Shown piece by piece: positions 46,139 through 55,152 of a stretch of 64,000 bases of DNA (position 1 is its first letter; each line of letters starts with the position of its first letter). The notes under the pieces are model-generated. The model worked only from the letters and a program-made list of their open reading frames with translations. It had not been told where the DNA came from and made no database searches. Origin of the DNA: Acidobacteriota bacterium (lineage in GTDB: Bacteria; Actinomycetota; Acidimicrobiia; Acidimicrobiales; Acidimicrobilacustridaceae); NCBI GenBank assembly GCA_018969405.1, contig JAGWYK010000005.1, positions 1 through 64,000 on the forward strand. Direction: 5' to 3'. A program made the translations under genes and the position numbers.

Positions 46139-46966
46139 GTGACGGAGGCCGCGTTCTTCGATCTCGACAAGACCGTCATCGCGCACGGTGCACTCGTGGC
46201 CTTCGGTGGGCCGTTCCGCCGTGCCGGCATGGTGAATCGCCGCGTCCTGGCCCGCACGATCTGGAACGGCATGGTGTTCCGCACCTTCGGGGCCGACGAG
46301 GAACGCATGCGGCGCTTCCGTGAGTCGACGCTGCAGATCACCCGTGGCTGGGACCATGCCACCGTCACCTCCATCGTGCAGCGCACCCTCGCCGATGTCA
46401 TCGATCCCATCGTCTACGACGAGGCGATCGTGCTCATCGAGGGCCACCGTGCCGCCGGCCGGAAGGTGTACCTGGTGTCGGCCTCACCCGAGGAGATCGT
46501 CGCCCCCCTGGCGATGCACCTCGGACTCGACGGTCTGATCGCCAGTCGCGCCCGGCTCGATGCCGATGGTCGCTACACCGGCGAGGTCGGGTTCTACTGC
46601 TACGGCGAGCAGAAGGTCATGGCCATGCGCGAGCTGGCGACTCGGGAGGGCATCGACCTCTCCGCCAGCTTCGCCTACTCCGATTCAGCCACCGATCTGC
46701 CCATGCTGCGTTCGGTCGGTCATCCGATCGCGGTGAACCCGGACCGCGAACTCACGCGGGTGGCGCGGGCCGAGGGTTGGCCGATCGTGGAGTTCGAGCA
46801 TCGAGTGCCACTGCGCGAACGCGTGGCGCTGCCCACGACCACCAGAGCGCGGGTCGTGTCGACCGCTGCGGTGATCATGGCGATCGGGTCGGTTGTGGCG
46901 GCGGCCTCGCTCATCCATCGGCGGACGAGCGAGCGCGTCGCGATCAGGCGTCCTGCAGCTTCTTGA
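46139..46966 (+). CDS. HAD-IB family phosphatase with C-terminal membrane helix
   Basis: A 275-residue SerB-like HAD. The catalytic motif is FFDLDKTVIAHGALVAF, KVYLVSASPEEIV has the Thr/Ser motif II, GEQKVMAMRELA gives the Lys, and YSDSATDLPML the acidic motif IV. A C-terminal helix (VVSTAAVIMAIGSVVAAASLI) and basic end suggest membrane anchoring. It sits divergent from the Tad operon as in mycobacteria (Rv3661). Substrate unknown; a small phosphomonoester is likely. Confidence 0.9.
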   Translation: MTEAAFFDLDKTVIAHGALVAFGGPFRRAGMVNRRVLARTIWNGMVFRTFGADEERMRRFRESTLQITRGWDHATVTSIVQRTLADVIDPIVYDEAIVLIEGHRAAGRKVYLVSASPEEIVAPLAMHLGLDGLIASRARLDADGRYTGEVGFYCYGEQKVMAMRELATREGIDLSASFAYSDSATDLPMLRSVGHPIAVNPDRELTRVARAEGWPIVEFEHRVPLRERVALPTTTRARVVSTAAVIMAIGSVVAAASLIHRRTSERVAIRRPAAS

Positions 46967-47018
46967 CCGCGAAGGCGGCGAGACCGAGGACCACGGCGAC
47001 GAACAGGAGCTTCTTCAT
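46944..47018 (-). CDS. 24-residue microprotein (DLW-39-like, truncated)
   Basis: The open frame MKKLLFVAVVLGLAAFAVKK plus LQDA forms one short hydrophobic helix with Lys at both ends. It resembles the start of actinobacterial DLW-39 family small membrane proteins but lacks the DLW segment. TACACT lies 7 bases before the ATG, the same pattern as at disA. Its last 23 bases overlap the end of the HAD gene on the other strand. Function unknown; the promoter makes chance less likely. Confidence 0.6.
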   Translation of the reverse strand: MKKLLFVAVVLGLAAFAVKKLQDA

Positions 47019-47025
47019 GGCTCCG

Positions 47026-47031
47026 AGTGTA
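47026..47031 (-). promoter_or_regulatory. Leaderless-type -10 (TACACT) of the 24-residue microprotein
   Basis: TACACT ends 7 bases before the ATG at 47018, in the 100-base gap below the next minus-strand gene. Confidence 0.45.
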
Positions 47032-47118
47032 GGGCGACCCCCTCGGATCTTCCACGGTCGGGCCGAGGAAGACCCCATGTGCGGCACCGCCCGGCGGCGG
47101 AGTCGGGGCGAGGAGCGG

Positions 47119-47706
47119 TCAGCCGGCCGGTCGGGATCCGGCGGGCCACCGATCGATGCTCACGACCCGACAGGTGAACACCACATCGGGGCGGGTTGGC
47201 ACCGAGGTCGACCAGTTGCTGGTGCGATGGGCCGTGACCCCGTCGACGGTGAGTGAGGTGGAGCCGAACTCGGTCCCGTCGGCATCGTTGCGGAAGGACA
47301 CGATCACCCGGTAGTCGCTGTCGGTGTCGGTCCAGTTGGTGATGGTGCCGGCGGCACGGGCTCCGGAGGATCCGTCGGACTCACAGGTTCCGATGCGGAT
47401 GTCGCGTTGGGGCGGATGCGTGATGTCATCGGTGCTGGTGGCGATGCCGGTCTGGTCGACGACCTCCTTCTCCGCCTTCTGGGCCGAGACGGAACTGCGG
47501 CTGAACACCGAACGGGCGATGACGAGGACCACCAGCAGCATCAGGACGGCCACCAGCAGCCCGACCCCGGCGACCCACAACGGGATCAGGCGCGGCAGAT
47601 GGGCGTGCTGGTGCTCGGACGCGCCGGCCCCGGGATCACCGATGTCGACCCCGGCAGCGGTCGACGGATCGCCGGGTTCGGCCGGTGCGGCGCTGTCGTC
47701 GGTCAT
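47119..47706 (-). CDS. Single-pass membrane protein with extracytoplasmic FxLYD-like domain
   Basis: A 195-residue protein with an acidic disordered N-terminus, one helix (about 43-66, LWVAGVGLLVAVLMLLVVLVI) and an outer domain GTITNWTDTDSDYRVIVSFRNDADG with two Cys (GTCESDG and FTCRVVS) that could form a disulfide. The domain resembles FxLYD beta folds. It lies 24 bases after the sigma-factor gene, so it may share its transcript. Function unknown. Confidence 0.7.
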   Translation of the reverse strand: MTDDSAAPAEPGDPSTAAGVDIGDPGAGASEHQHAHLPRLIPLWVAGVGLLVAVLMLLVVLVIARSVFSRSSVSAQKAEKEVVDQTGIATSTDDITHPPQRDIRIGTCESDGSSGARAAGTITNWTDTDSDYRVIVSFRNDADGTEFGSTSLTVDGVTAHRTSNWSTSVPTRPDVVFTCRVVSIDRWPAGSRPAG

Positions 47707-47730
47707 CGCACGGCGGCGCAGCGACGAGGA

Positions 47731-48666
47731 TCAGACGGCCAGGAGGTCGCGGGCGCCGGTGTCGGAGGAGGGATGACGCAGCTTCGACATGGCGCGGGCC
47801 TCGATCTGACGGATGCGCTCGCGGGTGAGGTTGAAGTGCTCGCCCACCTCTTCGAGGGTGCGGGGCTCGCCGCGGTCGAGGCCGAAGCGGAGCTTGAGGA
47901 TCTCGCGCTCGCGCTCGTCGAGCGGCGAGAGGAGTCGAGCGATCTCCTCGGGGAGCAGTGCCGTGGCCGCCTCCTCGAAGGGGGACTCGGCGGAGCGATC
48001 CTCGACCACATCGCCGAGTTCGGCGTCGCCGTCCTCGCGCAGCGGTTCGGAGAGCGAGAGCGGTTCAGCGGCGAAGCGCAGGGCCTCGGTGACCTTGTCC
48101 TCGGGCATCTCGACCTCGGCGGAGAGCTCGGCGAGGGTGGCCGGGCGACCGAACTTGAGCTCGAGACGGGCCCGGGCCTTCTGCAGCCGGGCGAGGGTGT
48201 CGCCGGCGTGGACCGGGAGGCGGATGGTGCGACCGGTGTTGGCGATGCCGCGGGTGATGGCCTGACGGATCCACCAGGTGGCATAGGTCGAGAACTTGAA
48301 GCCCTTGCGCCAGTCGAACTTCTCGACGGCGTGCATCAGACCGAGGTTGCCCTCCTGGATGAGATCCAACAGGGGCAGACCGGAGGCCTGGTACTTCTTG
48401 GCGATGGAGACGACCAGACGGAGGTTGGACTGCACGAAGGTGCGCTCGGCGTCGTCACCCACCTTGATGGCACGTCGGAGCTCGCGCTTGCGCGCCGGGG
48501 TGATGGTGCCACCGGCGTCCATCTCGGCGCGGGCTGCGACACCACCCTCGATGGCCTGGGCGAGACGGACCTCGTCGTCCTTGGTGAGCAGCGGGTACTG
48601 CCCGATGTCGGTGAGGTAGAGACGGACGAGATCCTCTTCGTCCCGTTCCACGCGCTCCTTGGCCAC
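47731..48666 (-). CDS. RNA polymerase sigma factor, sigma-70 group 2
   Basis: A 311-residue sigma factor with region 1.2 (LVRLYLTDIGQYPLLTKDDEV), 2.1-2.4 (NLRLVVSIAKKYQASGLPLLDLIQEGNLGLMHAVEKFDWRKGFKFSTYATWWIRQAI), 3.0 (TIRLPVHAGDTL; primary sigmas have RIPVHM) and 4.2 (LEEVGEHFNLTRERIRQIEARAMSKLR). It lacks the long region 1.1, which supports group 2 (SigB/HrdA-like) and not the housekeeping factor. The GTG at 48666 has GAGGAG upstream. Class of promoters not known. Confidence 0.92.
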   Translation of the reverse strand: MAKERVERDEEDLVRLYLTDIGQYPLLTKDDEVRLAQAIEGGVAARAEMDAGGTITPARKRELRRAIKVGDDAERTFVQSNLRLVVSIAKKYQASGLPLLDLIQEGNLGLMHAVEKFDWRKGFKFSTYATWWIRQAITRGIANTGRTIRLPVHAGDTLARLQKARARLELKFGRPATLAELSAEVEMPEDKVTEALRFAAEPLSLSEPLREDGDAELGDVVEDRSAESPFEEAATALLPEEIARLLSPLDEREREILKLRFGLDRGEPRTLEEVGEHFNLTRERIRQIEARAMSKLRHPSSDTGARDLLAV

Positions 48667-48837
48667 AACGACTCCTCGACTGGTTCGACGGCAGCGACTG
48701 CGATGGTCACATCGGGGACGACACCATCATCGGGTGATGATGCTGCCGCCGGAGGATGAGCACCCCCTGCTGCGGGAGGGGTGTCCGACAACGATACCGG
48801 CCGGGTGCGACCATGATGCACGGCAGGGGCGAATCCG

Positions 48838-49404
48838 TCAGATCAGGGCAAGGAGATCCTCGGCGGAGAGCGCCCGCAGACGCCCCAGCACCGACCCGGG
48901 CTCGAGGGCGGATCCCGCGTCGGCGGACCCGGCGGGTGGGCCCCCATCGGCCTCGGTGAGGTCCCGGATCCGCTCCAGATCGGCGGCGATGTCGGTCCGG
49001 GCGAACCCGCAGATGCGCCGCACCGAGGCACCGGCGAGTGGAGCCGACCGGTCGGCGAGGTCTCCGGTGAGGACGTCGATCAGGATCAGCAGCGCCTCGG
49101 CGAGCAGCACGACCTCGGCGGACGGGGCTGTCCCGAGCACGTCGACGATCTCGGTGAGCAGTGCCTCCACCGATGGCGGAGCGGCGACGAGCACGTCGGC
49201 ACCGGGCGGGGCGGTGGGCAGCAGCTCGTACCAGCGCTGAGTCCGCCAGGCGGCATGCTCGGCGACCTCGAGCATGGTGAGCTTGACCTCGGGATCCTCG
49301 AGATCGACCACGCGCCCACCGAGCGCCATGAACATCTGCTGCTCGAGCCAGCAGCACAGGCCGATGGCCCGGGCGGACGCGGGAGCGGACAGCGGGGTGC
49401 GCAT
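48838..49404 (-). CDS. Conserved-looking protein of unknown function, alpha-helical
   Basis: A 188-residue protein with two long hydrophobic-heptad stretches: LCCWLEQQMFMALGGRVVDLEDPEVKLTMLEVAEHAAWRTQRW and VEALLTEIVDVLGT...AEVVLLAEALLILIDVLTGDLADR. The first recalls a ferritin-like four-helix protein, but I do not recognise the family. It has no signal peptide. TAGCCT lies 6 bases before the ATG, which supports the start. The 171 bases to the sigma gene hold a small inverted repeat (CACCCC / GGGGTG near 48770-48785). Confidence 0.65.
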   Translation of the reverse strand: MRTPLSAPASARAIGLCCWLEQQMFMALGGRVVDLEDPEVKLTMLEVAEHAAWRTQRWYELLPTAPPGADVLVAAPPSVEALLTEIVDVLGTAPSAEVVLLAEALLILIDVLTGDLADRSAPLAGASVRRICGFARTDIAADLERIRDLTEADGGPPAGSADAGSALEPGSVLGRLRALSAEDLLALI

Positions 49405-49410
49405 GGCTGC

Positions 49411-49416
49411 AGGCTA
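49411..49416 (-). promoter_or_regulatory. Leaderless-type -10 (TAGCCT) of the 188-residue gene
   Basis: TAGCCT ends 6 bases before the ATG at 49404, in the 42-base gap below nadE. Confidence 0.5.
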
Positions 49417-49446
49417 GGCCCCCACCGCCCACCGGACGTGCCCGGT

Positions 49447-51192
49447 TCAGCGGCGATATCGGTTGACGATGGGAAGACGACGATCCTTGCCGAACCCCTT
49501 GGCCGTGACACGGGGACCGGGGGGCGACTGCCGCCGCTTGTACTCGGCGAGATCGACGAGTCGCACGATGCGCTCCACGGTCGCCGGATCATGCCCGGCG
49601 GCGATGATCTCCTCGGCCGACCGATCACCCTCGACATAGAGGGCGAGGATCGGATCGAGCTGGTCATAGGGCGGCAGGCTCTGGTCGTCGCGCTGATCGG
49701 GTCGGAGTTCGGCCGACGGGGGCTTGATCAGCACCGACTCGGGGATGATCTCACGCCCGGCGCTCAGGTTGCGTTGGCGGCACAGGCGGTAGACGAGCAG
49801 TTTCGAGACGTCCTTGATGACTGCGTACCCACCGGCACTGTCGCCGTAGAGCGTCGAGTACCCGACCGAGGACTCGCTCTTGTTGCCGGTGTTGAGCAGC
49901 AACCACCCGAAGGCGTTGGAGAGCCCCATGAGGATGACGGCGCGGAGACGACTCTGCAGGTTCTCCTCGGCGAGCCCGATGGAGTGACCGGCATAGGAGG
50001 GCGCCAGCATCTCCATGAGCGCCACATGCGCCGGTTCGATGGGGATGGTGCGGTGCTCGATGCCGAGGTTGTCGGCGAGGGCGATCGCATCGGAGATGGA
50101 GTGCTCGCTGGAGTAGCGCGAGGGCATGAGCACGCCGTGGACATGGGCGGACCCCAGCGCCTCGGTGGCGATGGCGGCGACGAGGGCGGAATCGATGCCC
50201 CCGGAGAGTCCGATGACGACATCGGTGAAGCCGTTCTTGCGCACGAAATCACCGGTGCCGAGCACGAGGGCCTCCCACACCTCCGCCTCGGGCGACAGAC
50301 GAGGGGCGACCGTGGCGGCCTCGACGGGTGAGCGATGCGCAGGAGCACCGGGGATCTCGATGATCGGCAACGAGGGTCGATCCCCCTCGACGGGGATCTC
50401 GATGTCGACGACATGCAGTCCCGCTCGGAACTGCGGGGCCCGGAACACCACCGACCCGGCCCGGTCGACGACCATGGAATCGCCGTCGAAGACCAGCTCG
50501 TCCTGTCCCCCCACCTGGTTCACGTACGCGATGGCGGCGTCGGCCTCGCGGGCGCGCTCGGCGAGGACGGACTGCCGCGCCGAGGCCTTGCCCGTGTTGA
50601 ACGGCGACGCATTGATGTTGACGATGAGGTCGGCTCCGCCACGACCGAGCGCGGCGATCGGCCCCTCGGGCGACCATGCGTCCTCACAGATCGAGACACC
50701 GACATCGACGCCGGCGATGCGGAACAGGGCCAGCGGCTCCGCACCGGCGACGAAGTAGCGCTGCTCGTCGAACACCGAGTAGTTGGGGAGTGCTCGCTTG
50801 CGATAGACGCCGAGCAGTCGTCCCTCGGCGCACACCGCGGCGCTGTTGTGGAGTGTGGCGATGGCACCACGGCCATCGCCATCGGCGTTCTCGGCATGGT
50901 CGGTCGAGGCATGGGCATCATGACCACCGGCCTCGGGGAAACCGACGACGACCACGGTGCGACGCGTCGCCGCCACGACACGATCGAGCGCGGCACGGGT
51001 GTCGCGCACGAAACTGGGACGGAGCAGCAGATCCTCGGGTGGGTACCCGGTGAGCGCCAGTTCGGGGAGGGCGACGAGATCGCAGCCCTGAGCCTCCGCG
51101 GAGGCGATGACCGCGAGGATGCGATCGACGTTGCCGTCGAGATCCCCCACGACGGGATTGATCTGGGCGAGGCCCACACGGATCGATGCCAC
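49447..51192 (-). CDS. nadE: Glutamine-dependent NAD+ synthetase
   Basis: A 581-residue two-domain enzyme. The N-terminal nitrilase-like glutaminase has LVALPELALTGYPPEDLL (Glu), YRKRALPNYSVFDEQRYF (Lys) and VSICEDAW (Cys). The C-terminal synthetase has the PP-loop VIGLSGGIDSALVAAIA, then VGYSTLYGDSAGGYAVIKDVSK and KPPSAELRPDQRDDQSLPPYDQLD. It uses glutamine, which links it to the glnE-glnA block next door. The GTG at 51192 has TAGTGT 6 bases upstream. Confidence 0.96.
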   Translation of the reverse strand: MASIRVGLAQINPVVGDLDGNVDRILAVIASAEAQGCDLVALPELALTGYPPEDLLLRPSFVRDTRAALDRVVAATRRTVVVVGFPEAGGHDAHASTDHAENADGDGRGAIATLHNSAAVCAEGRLLGVYRKRALPNYSVFDEQRYFVAGAEPLALFRIAGVDVGVSICEDAWSPEGPIAALGRGGADLIVNINASPFNTGKASARQSVLAERAREADAAIAYVNQVGGQDELVFDGDSMVVDRAGSVVFRAPQFRAGLHVVDIEIPVEGDRPSLPIIEIPGAPAHRSPVEAATVAPRLSPEAEVWEALVLGTGDFVRKNGFTDVVIGLSGGIDSALVAAIATEALGSAHVHGVLMPSRYSSEHSISDAIALADNLGIEHRTIPIEPAHVALMEMLAPSYAGHSIGLAEENLQSRLRAVILMGLSNAFGWLLLNTGNKSESSVGYSTLYGDSAGGYAVIKDVSKLLVYRLCRQRNLSAGREIIPESVLIKPPSAELRPDQRDDQSLPPYDQLDPILALYVEGDRSAEEIIAAGHDPATVERIVRLVDLAEYKRRQSPPGPRVTAKGFGKDRRLPIVNRYRR

Positions 51193-51198
51193 GGCCGA

Positions 51199-51204
51199 AC
51201 ACTA
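51199..51204 (-). promoter_or_regulatory. Leaderless-type promoter (TAGTGT) of nadE
   Basis: TAGTGT ends 6 bases before the GTG. A TTGGTC lies 16 bases further upstream on the minus strand as a possible -35. Confidence 0.55.
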
Positions 51205-51226
51205 CGACCTCGTCACCGCCGACCAA

Positions 51227-51232
51227 TAGCCT
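51227..51232 (+). promoter_or_regulatory. Leaderless-type -10 (TAGCCT) of glnE
   Basis: TAGCCT ends 7 bases before the ATG at 51240. The divergent nadE -10 is only about 23 bases away. Confidence 0.55.
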
Positions 51233-51239
51233 CATCGGT

Positions 51240-53987
51240 ATGGCCGACCGGCGGTTCTCCACCACCATCGAGGACCTCGTGCAGCGCAGCGCCGATCCGA
51301 CGGCGGTGCGCCTCGCCCTCGATGCACTCGACGACCGATGGCGCGAACTCATCGAGGCGGAGGAGATGGTGGCCCGGGGTCTCATCGCCCTCGCCGCGGC
51401 CAGTCGATCCATCACCCGGTTCCTGCTCGCCGACCCGTCTGCTGCACTGCAGGTGCTCGGCGCCCTCGATCGACGGCCCGAGCTCGACCCCGACAGCAGC
51501 GAGGACGACGGTGCCATCGCAGCGCTCGTGCACTGGCGCGGCCTCGAGTTCCTCCGCATCACCGCCCGGGACCTGCTCGGGATCGACCCGCTCGAGGTGG
51601 TGGGGGATCGACTCGCGGCGCTGGGCCGAGACGTGCTGGGGCGCGCCGTCACGCTCGCCGCTCGACGTCATGCGGATCCACCGACACTCGCCGTGATCGG
51701 TATGGGGAAGTTGGGCGGCGAGGAGCTCAACTACTCCAGCGACATCGATGTGATGTTCGTCGGTGAGGGCGACCCCCGTGATCTCGAGCGCATGGCGCGC
51801 CACGTGCTCGAGATCGCCGGTCGCTGCTTCCGCGTCGACGCCAATCTCCGACCGGAGGGACGCAACGGTCCCCTCGTCCGTTCGATCCCCTCCTATGAGG
51901 CGTACTGGGACCGCTGGGCCCTGCCCTGGGAGTTCCAGGCGCTGCTGAAGGCCCGACCGGCCGCCGGCGATCCGGCACTGGCGACGCAGTGGTGGGAGAG
52001 CGCCCAGCGCACACTGTGGTCACGGCCCTTCGACGCCGATGCGCTGCGGTCGATCCGCCAGATGAAGGAACGAGCCGAGGCCGAGGTGGCCCGCAAGGAC
52101 CTCTCGGCTCGGCAGCTCAAGCTCGGACCCGGTGGCATCCGCGACATCGAGTTCACCGTGCAGCTGCTGCAACTGGTGCATGGCCATCTCGACCCCGAGG
52201 TGCGCTCTGCCAACACCCTCACCACCCTCGGGATCCTCGACAGTGCCGGGTACATCGACGGTGGCGATGCCACCGCCATGGTCGATGCCTATCGGCTGCT
52301 GCGCACCGTCGAGCATCGGCTCCAACTGGTCGACGAACAGCAGGTGCACACACTGCCCACCGACGACGGCGAGATCGACCGCCTGGCGCGTGTGATGGGG
52401 CTCACCGATGCAGCCGCAGGCACCGCCGGTGAGCAGCTGCAGCGCCAGCTCACCCACAACCGGGCGATCGTGCGCAGCATCCACGAGCGGGTCTACTTCC
52501 GCCCGCTGCTCGAGGCCTTCGCCTCGTCCACCGCAGAACCCACGACACCCGACGAGGCGGGACTCACGACGGAGGCGATCAGCGCCCGACTCACCGCCTT
52601 CGGGTTCACCGACGCACTGCGCACCCGGGCCGCCGTGCGCGATCTCACCCGGGGCCTCAGTCGATCGAGCCGTCTGATGCAGCAGATGCTCCCGCTGCTG
52701 CTCACCTGGCTGTCGGCCTCACCCGATCCCGACCTCGGTCTGCTGATCGTGCGCAACCTGCTCAGCGGACCGACCCGGATGCGCCAGCTGGTCGAGGTGT
52801 TCCGCGACTCACCGGCGGCCGCGCAGGGGTTGTGCCGGGTGGCGGGCACCAGTCGCCTCCTCGGCGAGATCCTGATGCGCAACCCCGATCTCATCGCCCG
52901 ACTCCCCCATGCCGAACAGCTCATCACCCGCCAACGCGACGATCTGCTGGCGCGGGCCGCCGCCGTGCTCGATCTGCGCCACGCCCCCGAGGATCAGCAG
53001 GCGGCGCTGCAGCGCTGGAAGCAGCGGAACCTGCTCGGCATCGCTGCCCGCGACCTGTTCGGCATCGCCGATGTGCGCACCGTGGGCGTCGACCTCACCG
53101 CGCTGGCCGAGGCCTGTGTGCATGGGGCCCTCCTCGTCGCCGAACCACGGATCCCCGTCGCCGTGTTCGCCCTCGGTCGGTTCGGCGGCAGCGAGATGGC
53201 CTACGCCAGCGATCTCGATGTGATGTTCGTGCATCGGGGCGACCGGGCCGACGACATCGACGAGGCACGACGGGTCGCCGAGTCCGTGATGCGCTTCATC
53301 CGCGGCAGCACACCAGCCATCCGGATCTACGAGATCGACGCCGATCTCCGACCCGAGGGACGCAACGGCGTCCTGTCCCGCACTGTTGCCGGTCACCGCT
53401 CCTACTGGGCCGACCACGCCCTCACCTGGGAGCGTCAGGCGATGTCGCGAGCCCGCTTCGTGGCCGGCGATCCCGAGCTCGGCGCCGAGATGCAGCAGGC
53501 GCTCGACGAGTTCGTCTGGGGATCGGGTCTCACCGAGGATGAACGGCGGGAGATCCGGCGCATGAAGGCCCGCATCGAGACCGAGCGGATCCCGGTCGGC
53601 GAGGATCCCGACTTCCATCTCAAACTCGGACGGGGCTCGCTCTCCGACATCGAGTTCACCGCTCAGATGCTGCAGCTCGAGCACTCGGTCCGATCGGCGA
53701 GCACACTCGGGGGGCTCACCGAGCTGGCCTCGATCGGGGCGCTCGAATCCACCGACGCCGCCATCCTCGCCGAGGCCTTCGAGTTCTGCGAACGGGTGCG
53801 GAACCGTTGGTACCTGGTCAACAGCGCACCCGGTGATGCACTGCCCTCCCAACCCGAGCAGATGCTCTGGCTGGCCCGAGCGCTCGACACCAGCTCCACC
53901 GAGCTGCGCAGCGAGTACCGACGCGTCACCCGCCGGGCGCGGGCCGTGGTCGATCGGGTGTTCTACGGCCGGCCGGGACGCTCCTGA
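51240..53987 (+). CDS. glnE: Bifunctional glutamine synthetase adenylyltransferase/deadenylase
   Basis: This 915-residue enzyme adds and removes AMP on glutamine synthetase. It has two nucleotidyltransferase domains. The first has GMGKLGGEELNYSSDIDVMFV (about residue 158), the deadenylylase half; the second has ALGRFGGSEMAYASDLDVMFVH (about residue 643), the adenylylase half. DANLRPEGRNGPLVRS and DADLRPEGRNGVLSRT follow each. The target GlnA (55-56.6 kb) carries the tyrosine it modifies. The ATG at 51240 is chosen for its leaderless -10. Confidence 0.96.
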   Translation: MADRRFSTTIEDLVQRSADPTAVRLALDALDDRWRELIEAEEMVARGLIALAAASRSITRFLLADPSAALQVLGALDRRPELDPDSSEDDGAIAALVHWRGLEFLRITARDLLGIDPLEVVGDRLAALGRDVLGRAVTLAARRHADPPTLAVIGMGKLGGEELNYSSDIDVMFVGEGDPRDLERMARHVLEIAGRCFRVDANLRPEGRNGPLVRSIPSYEAYWDRWALPWEFQALLKARPAAGDPALATQWWESAQRTLWSRPFDADALRSIRQMKERAEAEVARKDLSARQLKLGPGGIRDIEFTVQLLQLVHGHLDPEVRSANTLTTLGILDSAGYIDGGDATAMVDAYRLLRTVEHRLQLVDEQQVHTLPTDDGEIDRLARVMGLTDAAAGTAGEQLQRQLTHNRAIVRSIHERVYFRPLLEAFASSTAEPTTPDEAGLTTEAISARLTAFGFTDALRTRAAVRDLTRGLSRSSRLMQQMLPLLLTWLSASPDPDLGLLIVRNLLSGPTRMRQLVEVFRDSPAAAQGLCRVAGTSRLLGEILMRNPDLIARLPHAEQLITRQRDDLLARAAAVLDLRHAPEDQQAALQRWKQRNLLGIAARDLFGIADVRTVGVDLTALAEACVHGALLVAEPRIPVAVFALGRFGGSEMAYASDLDVMFVHRGDRADDIDEARRVAESVMRFIRGSTPAIRIYEIDADLRPEGRNGVLSRTVAGHRSYWADHALTWERQAMSRARFVAGDPELGAEMQQALDEFVWGSGLTEDERREIRRMKARIETERIPVGEDPDFHLKLGRGSLSDIEFTAQMLQLEHSVRSASTLGGLTELASIGALESTDAAILAEAFEFCERVRNRWYLVNSAPGDALPSQPEQMLWLARALDTSSTELRSEYRRVTRRARAVVDRVFYGRPGRS

Positions 53988-53999
53988 ATCCGAGCGGCC

Positions 54000-55013
54000 C
54001 TACTCGCAGGCCACGCCGTCCTTGTCGCCGTCGAGCGCGCTCCGGTAGCCGGGATCACCGCGCCGGATCGGTGCGGCACCCGCCGCCCGCGCTGCGCTGC
54101 AGTTGGCGTAGTACACCTCACCACCACCCGAGCCACCACCCGTGCCGCCGCCATCGGGAGTGGGCGGCGGTGCGTCGGTGGAACCCGCCGGGGTGCCGCC
54201 CCCGGCGACAGCCGCTCCGACACCCGGCCACACCGCACCGGCCGGACCGCAGGTGTCGAGCATCTGTCCGAGCGCATCACGCTCCTCGGTGGTGGCGGTC
54301 AGTCCCCAGGTCACCTTGATCGCCACCCAACCGGTCGCGTAGGCGCACCAGGCGTCACGGTTCGCCGGTCGCCAGGCGTCGGGTGGATCCGAACCTTTGC
54401 TCCGGTTGGAACTGGCCGAGGTCACGACGAGCTCCCGGGGATCGTTGGCGAAGGCACGACGACGTGTGGAGTCCCACTGCCAGCCGCCCGAGTTGAACGC
54501 GTTCTCGAGCGGAACCAGATGATCGACATCGAAGGTCCCCGGCACCGAGGTGGTGACTCCGTCATAGGGGGAGATCCACGAACCGGTGATCACACGGCAG
54601 CCGCGGGTCCGGTCCACCGTGGCGGGGACCACCGACCAGGCGATGAGTGCGTCCTGGCGCGCGTCGCAGCCGTTGCCCTCGATGTCGTCCCAGTGCGGCC
54701 ATGCCCCCCGGTCGTAGCGTCCCTGCGGACTGGGTCGATCATCGATCCGCAGTGCGGCGAGCTGCTCACGGGTCGAGGGTGCCGGACCCGGGTCGACCTG
54801 TCGGGGCGCCGGCGCGACCGACGACGGGACTGTCGACTCGGCGGTGGTCGACGACGGCGACGGGCGCGAGGTGCTGGTGCTCGTCGAGGTGGAGCTCGAT
54901 CCACCGCAGGCCGCCACCAGCAGCCCGACCGCGATGATCGACGCACCCATCACCATGCGAGGGTGCCGAAGTCGCCGGGGGCCGCCGCGTCGGCCGATCA
55001 GAGGTTCCACCAC
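54000..55013 (-). CDS. Secreted HNH nuclease lipoprotein with Excalibur domain
   Basis: A 337-residue lipoprotein. A basic segment (RRGGPRRLRHPR) and helix end at the lipobox VAAC near residue 36. A Ser/Thr linker is followed by a DUF1524/GmrSD-type HNH domain: GTFDVDHLVPLENAFNSGGW, then DPRELVVTSASSNRSKGS. The C-terminus after a Gly-rich linker is an Excalibur calcium domain, YYANCSAARAAG and then DGDKDGVACE. It should sit outside the cell and cut nucleic acid. The GTG at 55013 is chosen because TAGCCT lies 5 bases before it and it gives the basic part of the signal; an ATG at 54956 would not. Confidence 0.82.
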   Translation of the reverse strand: MVEPLIGRRGGPRRLRHPRMVMGASIIAVGLLVAACGGSSSTSTSTSTSRPSPSSTTAESTVPSSVAPAPRQVDPGPAPSTREQLAALRIDDRPSPQGRYDRGAWPHWDDIEGNGCDARQDALIAWSVVPATVDRTRGCRVITGSWISPYDGVTTSVPGTFDVDHLVPLENAFNSGGWQWDSTRRRAFANDPRELVVTSASSNRSKGSDPPDAWRPANRDAWCAYATGWVAIKVTWGLTATTEERDALGQMLDTCGPAGAVWPGVGAAVAGGGTPAGSTDAPPPTPDGGGTGGGSGGGEVYYANCSAARAAGAAPIRRGDPGYRSALDGDKDGVACE

Positions 55014-55018
55014 CGCTG

Positions 55019-55024
55019 AGGCTA
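55019..55024 (-). promoter_or_regulatory. Leaderless-type -10 (TAGCCT) of the HNH lipoprotein
   Basis: TAGCCT ends 5 bases before the first GTG at 55013 and 8 bases before the next, supporting the longer reading. Confidence 0.4.
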
Positions 55025-55152
55025 CGGCCTCGGCAGACCCCGACACGAGCGGGCACATGGACGCGCCGGAGGCCGGCCCCGAGGGACCGGCCTCCGATCG
55101 AACAACCCTCGGCCGCAGGGCCAATGGACCAGCGGGCGGACGCCCTGCGGGA

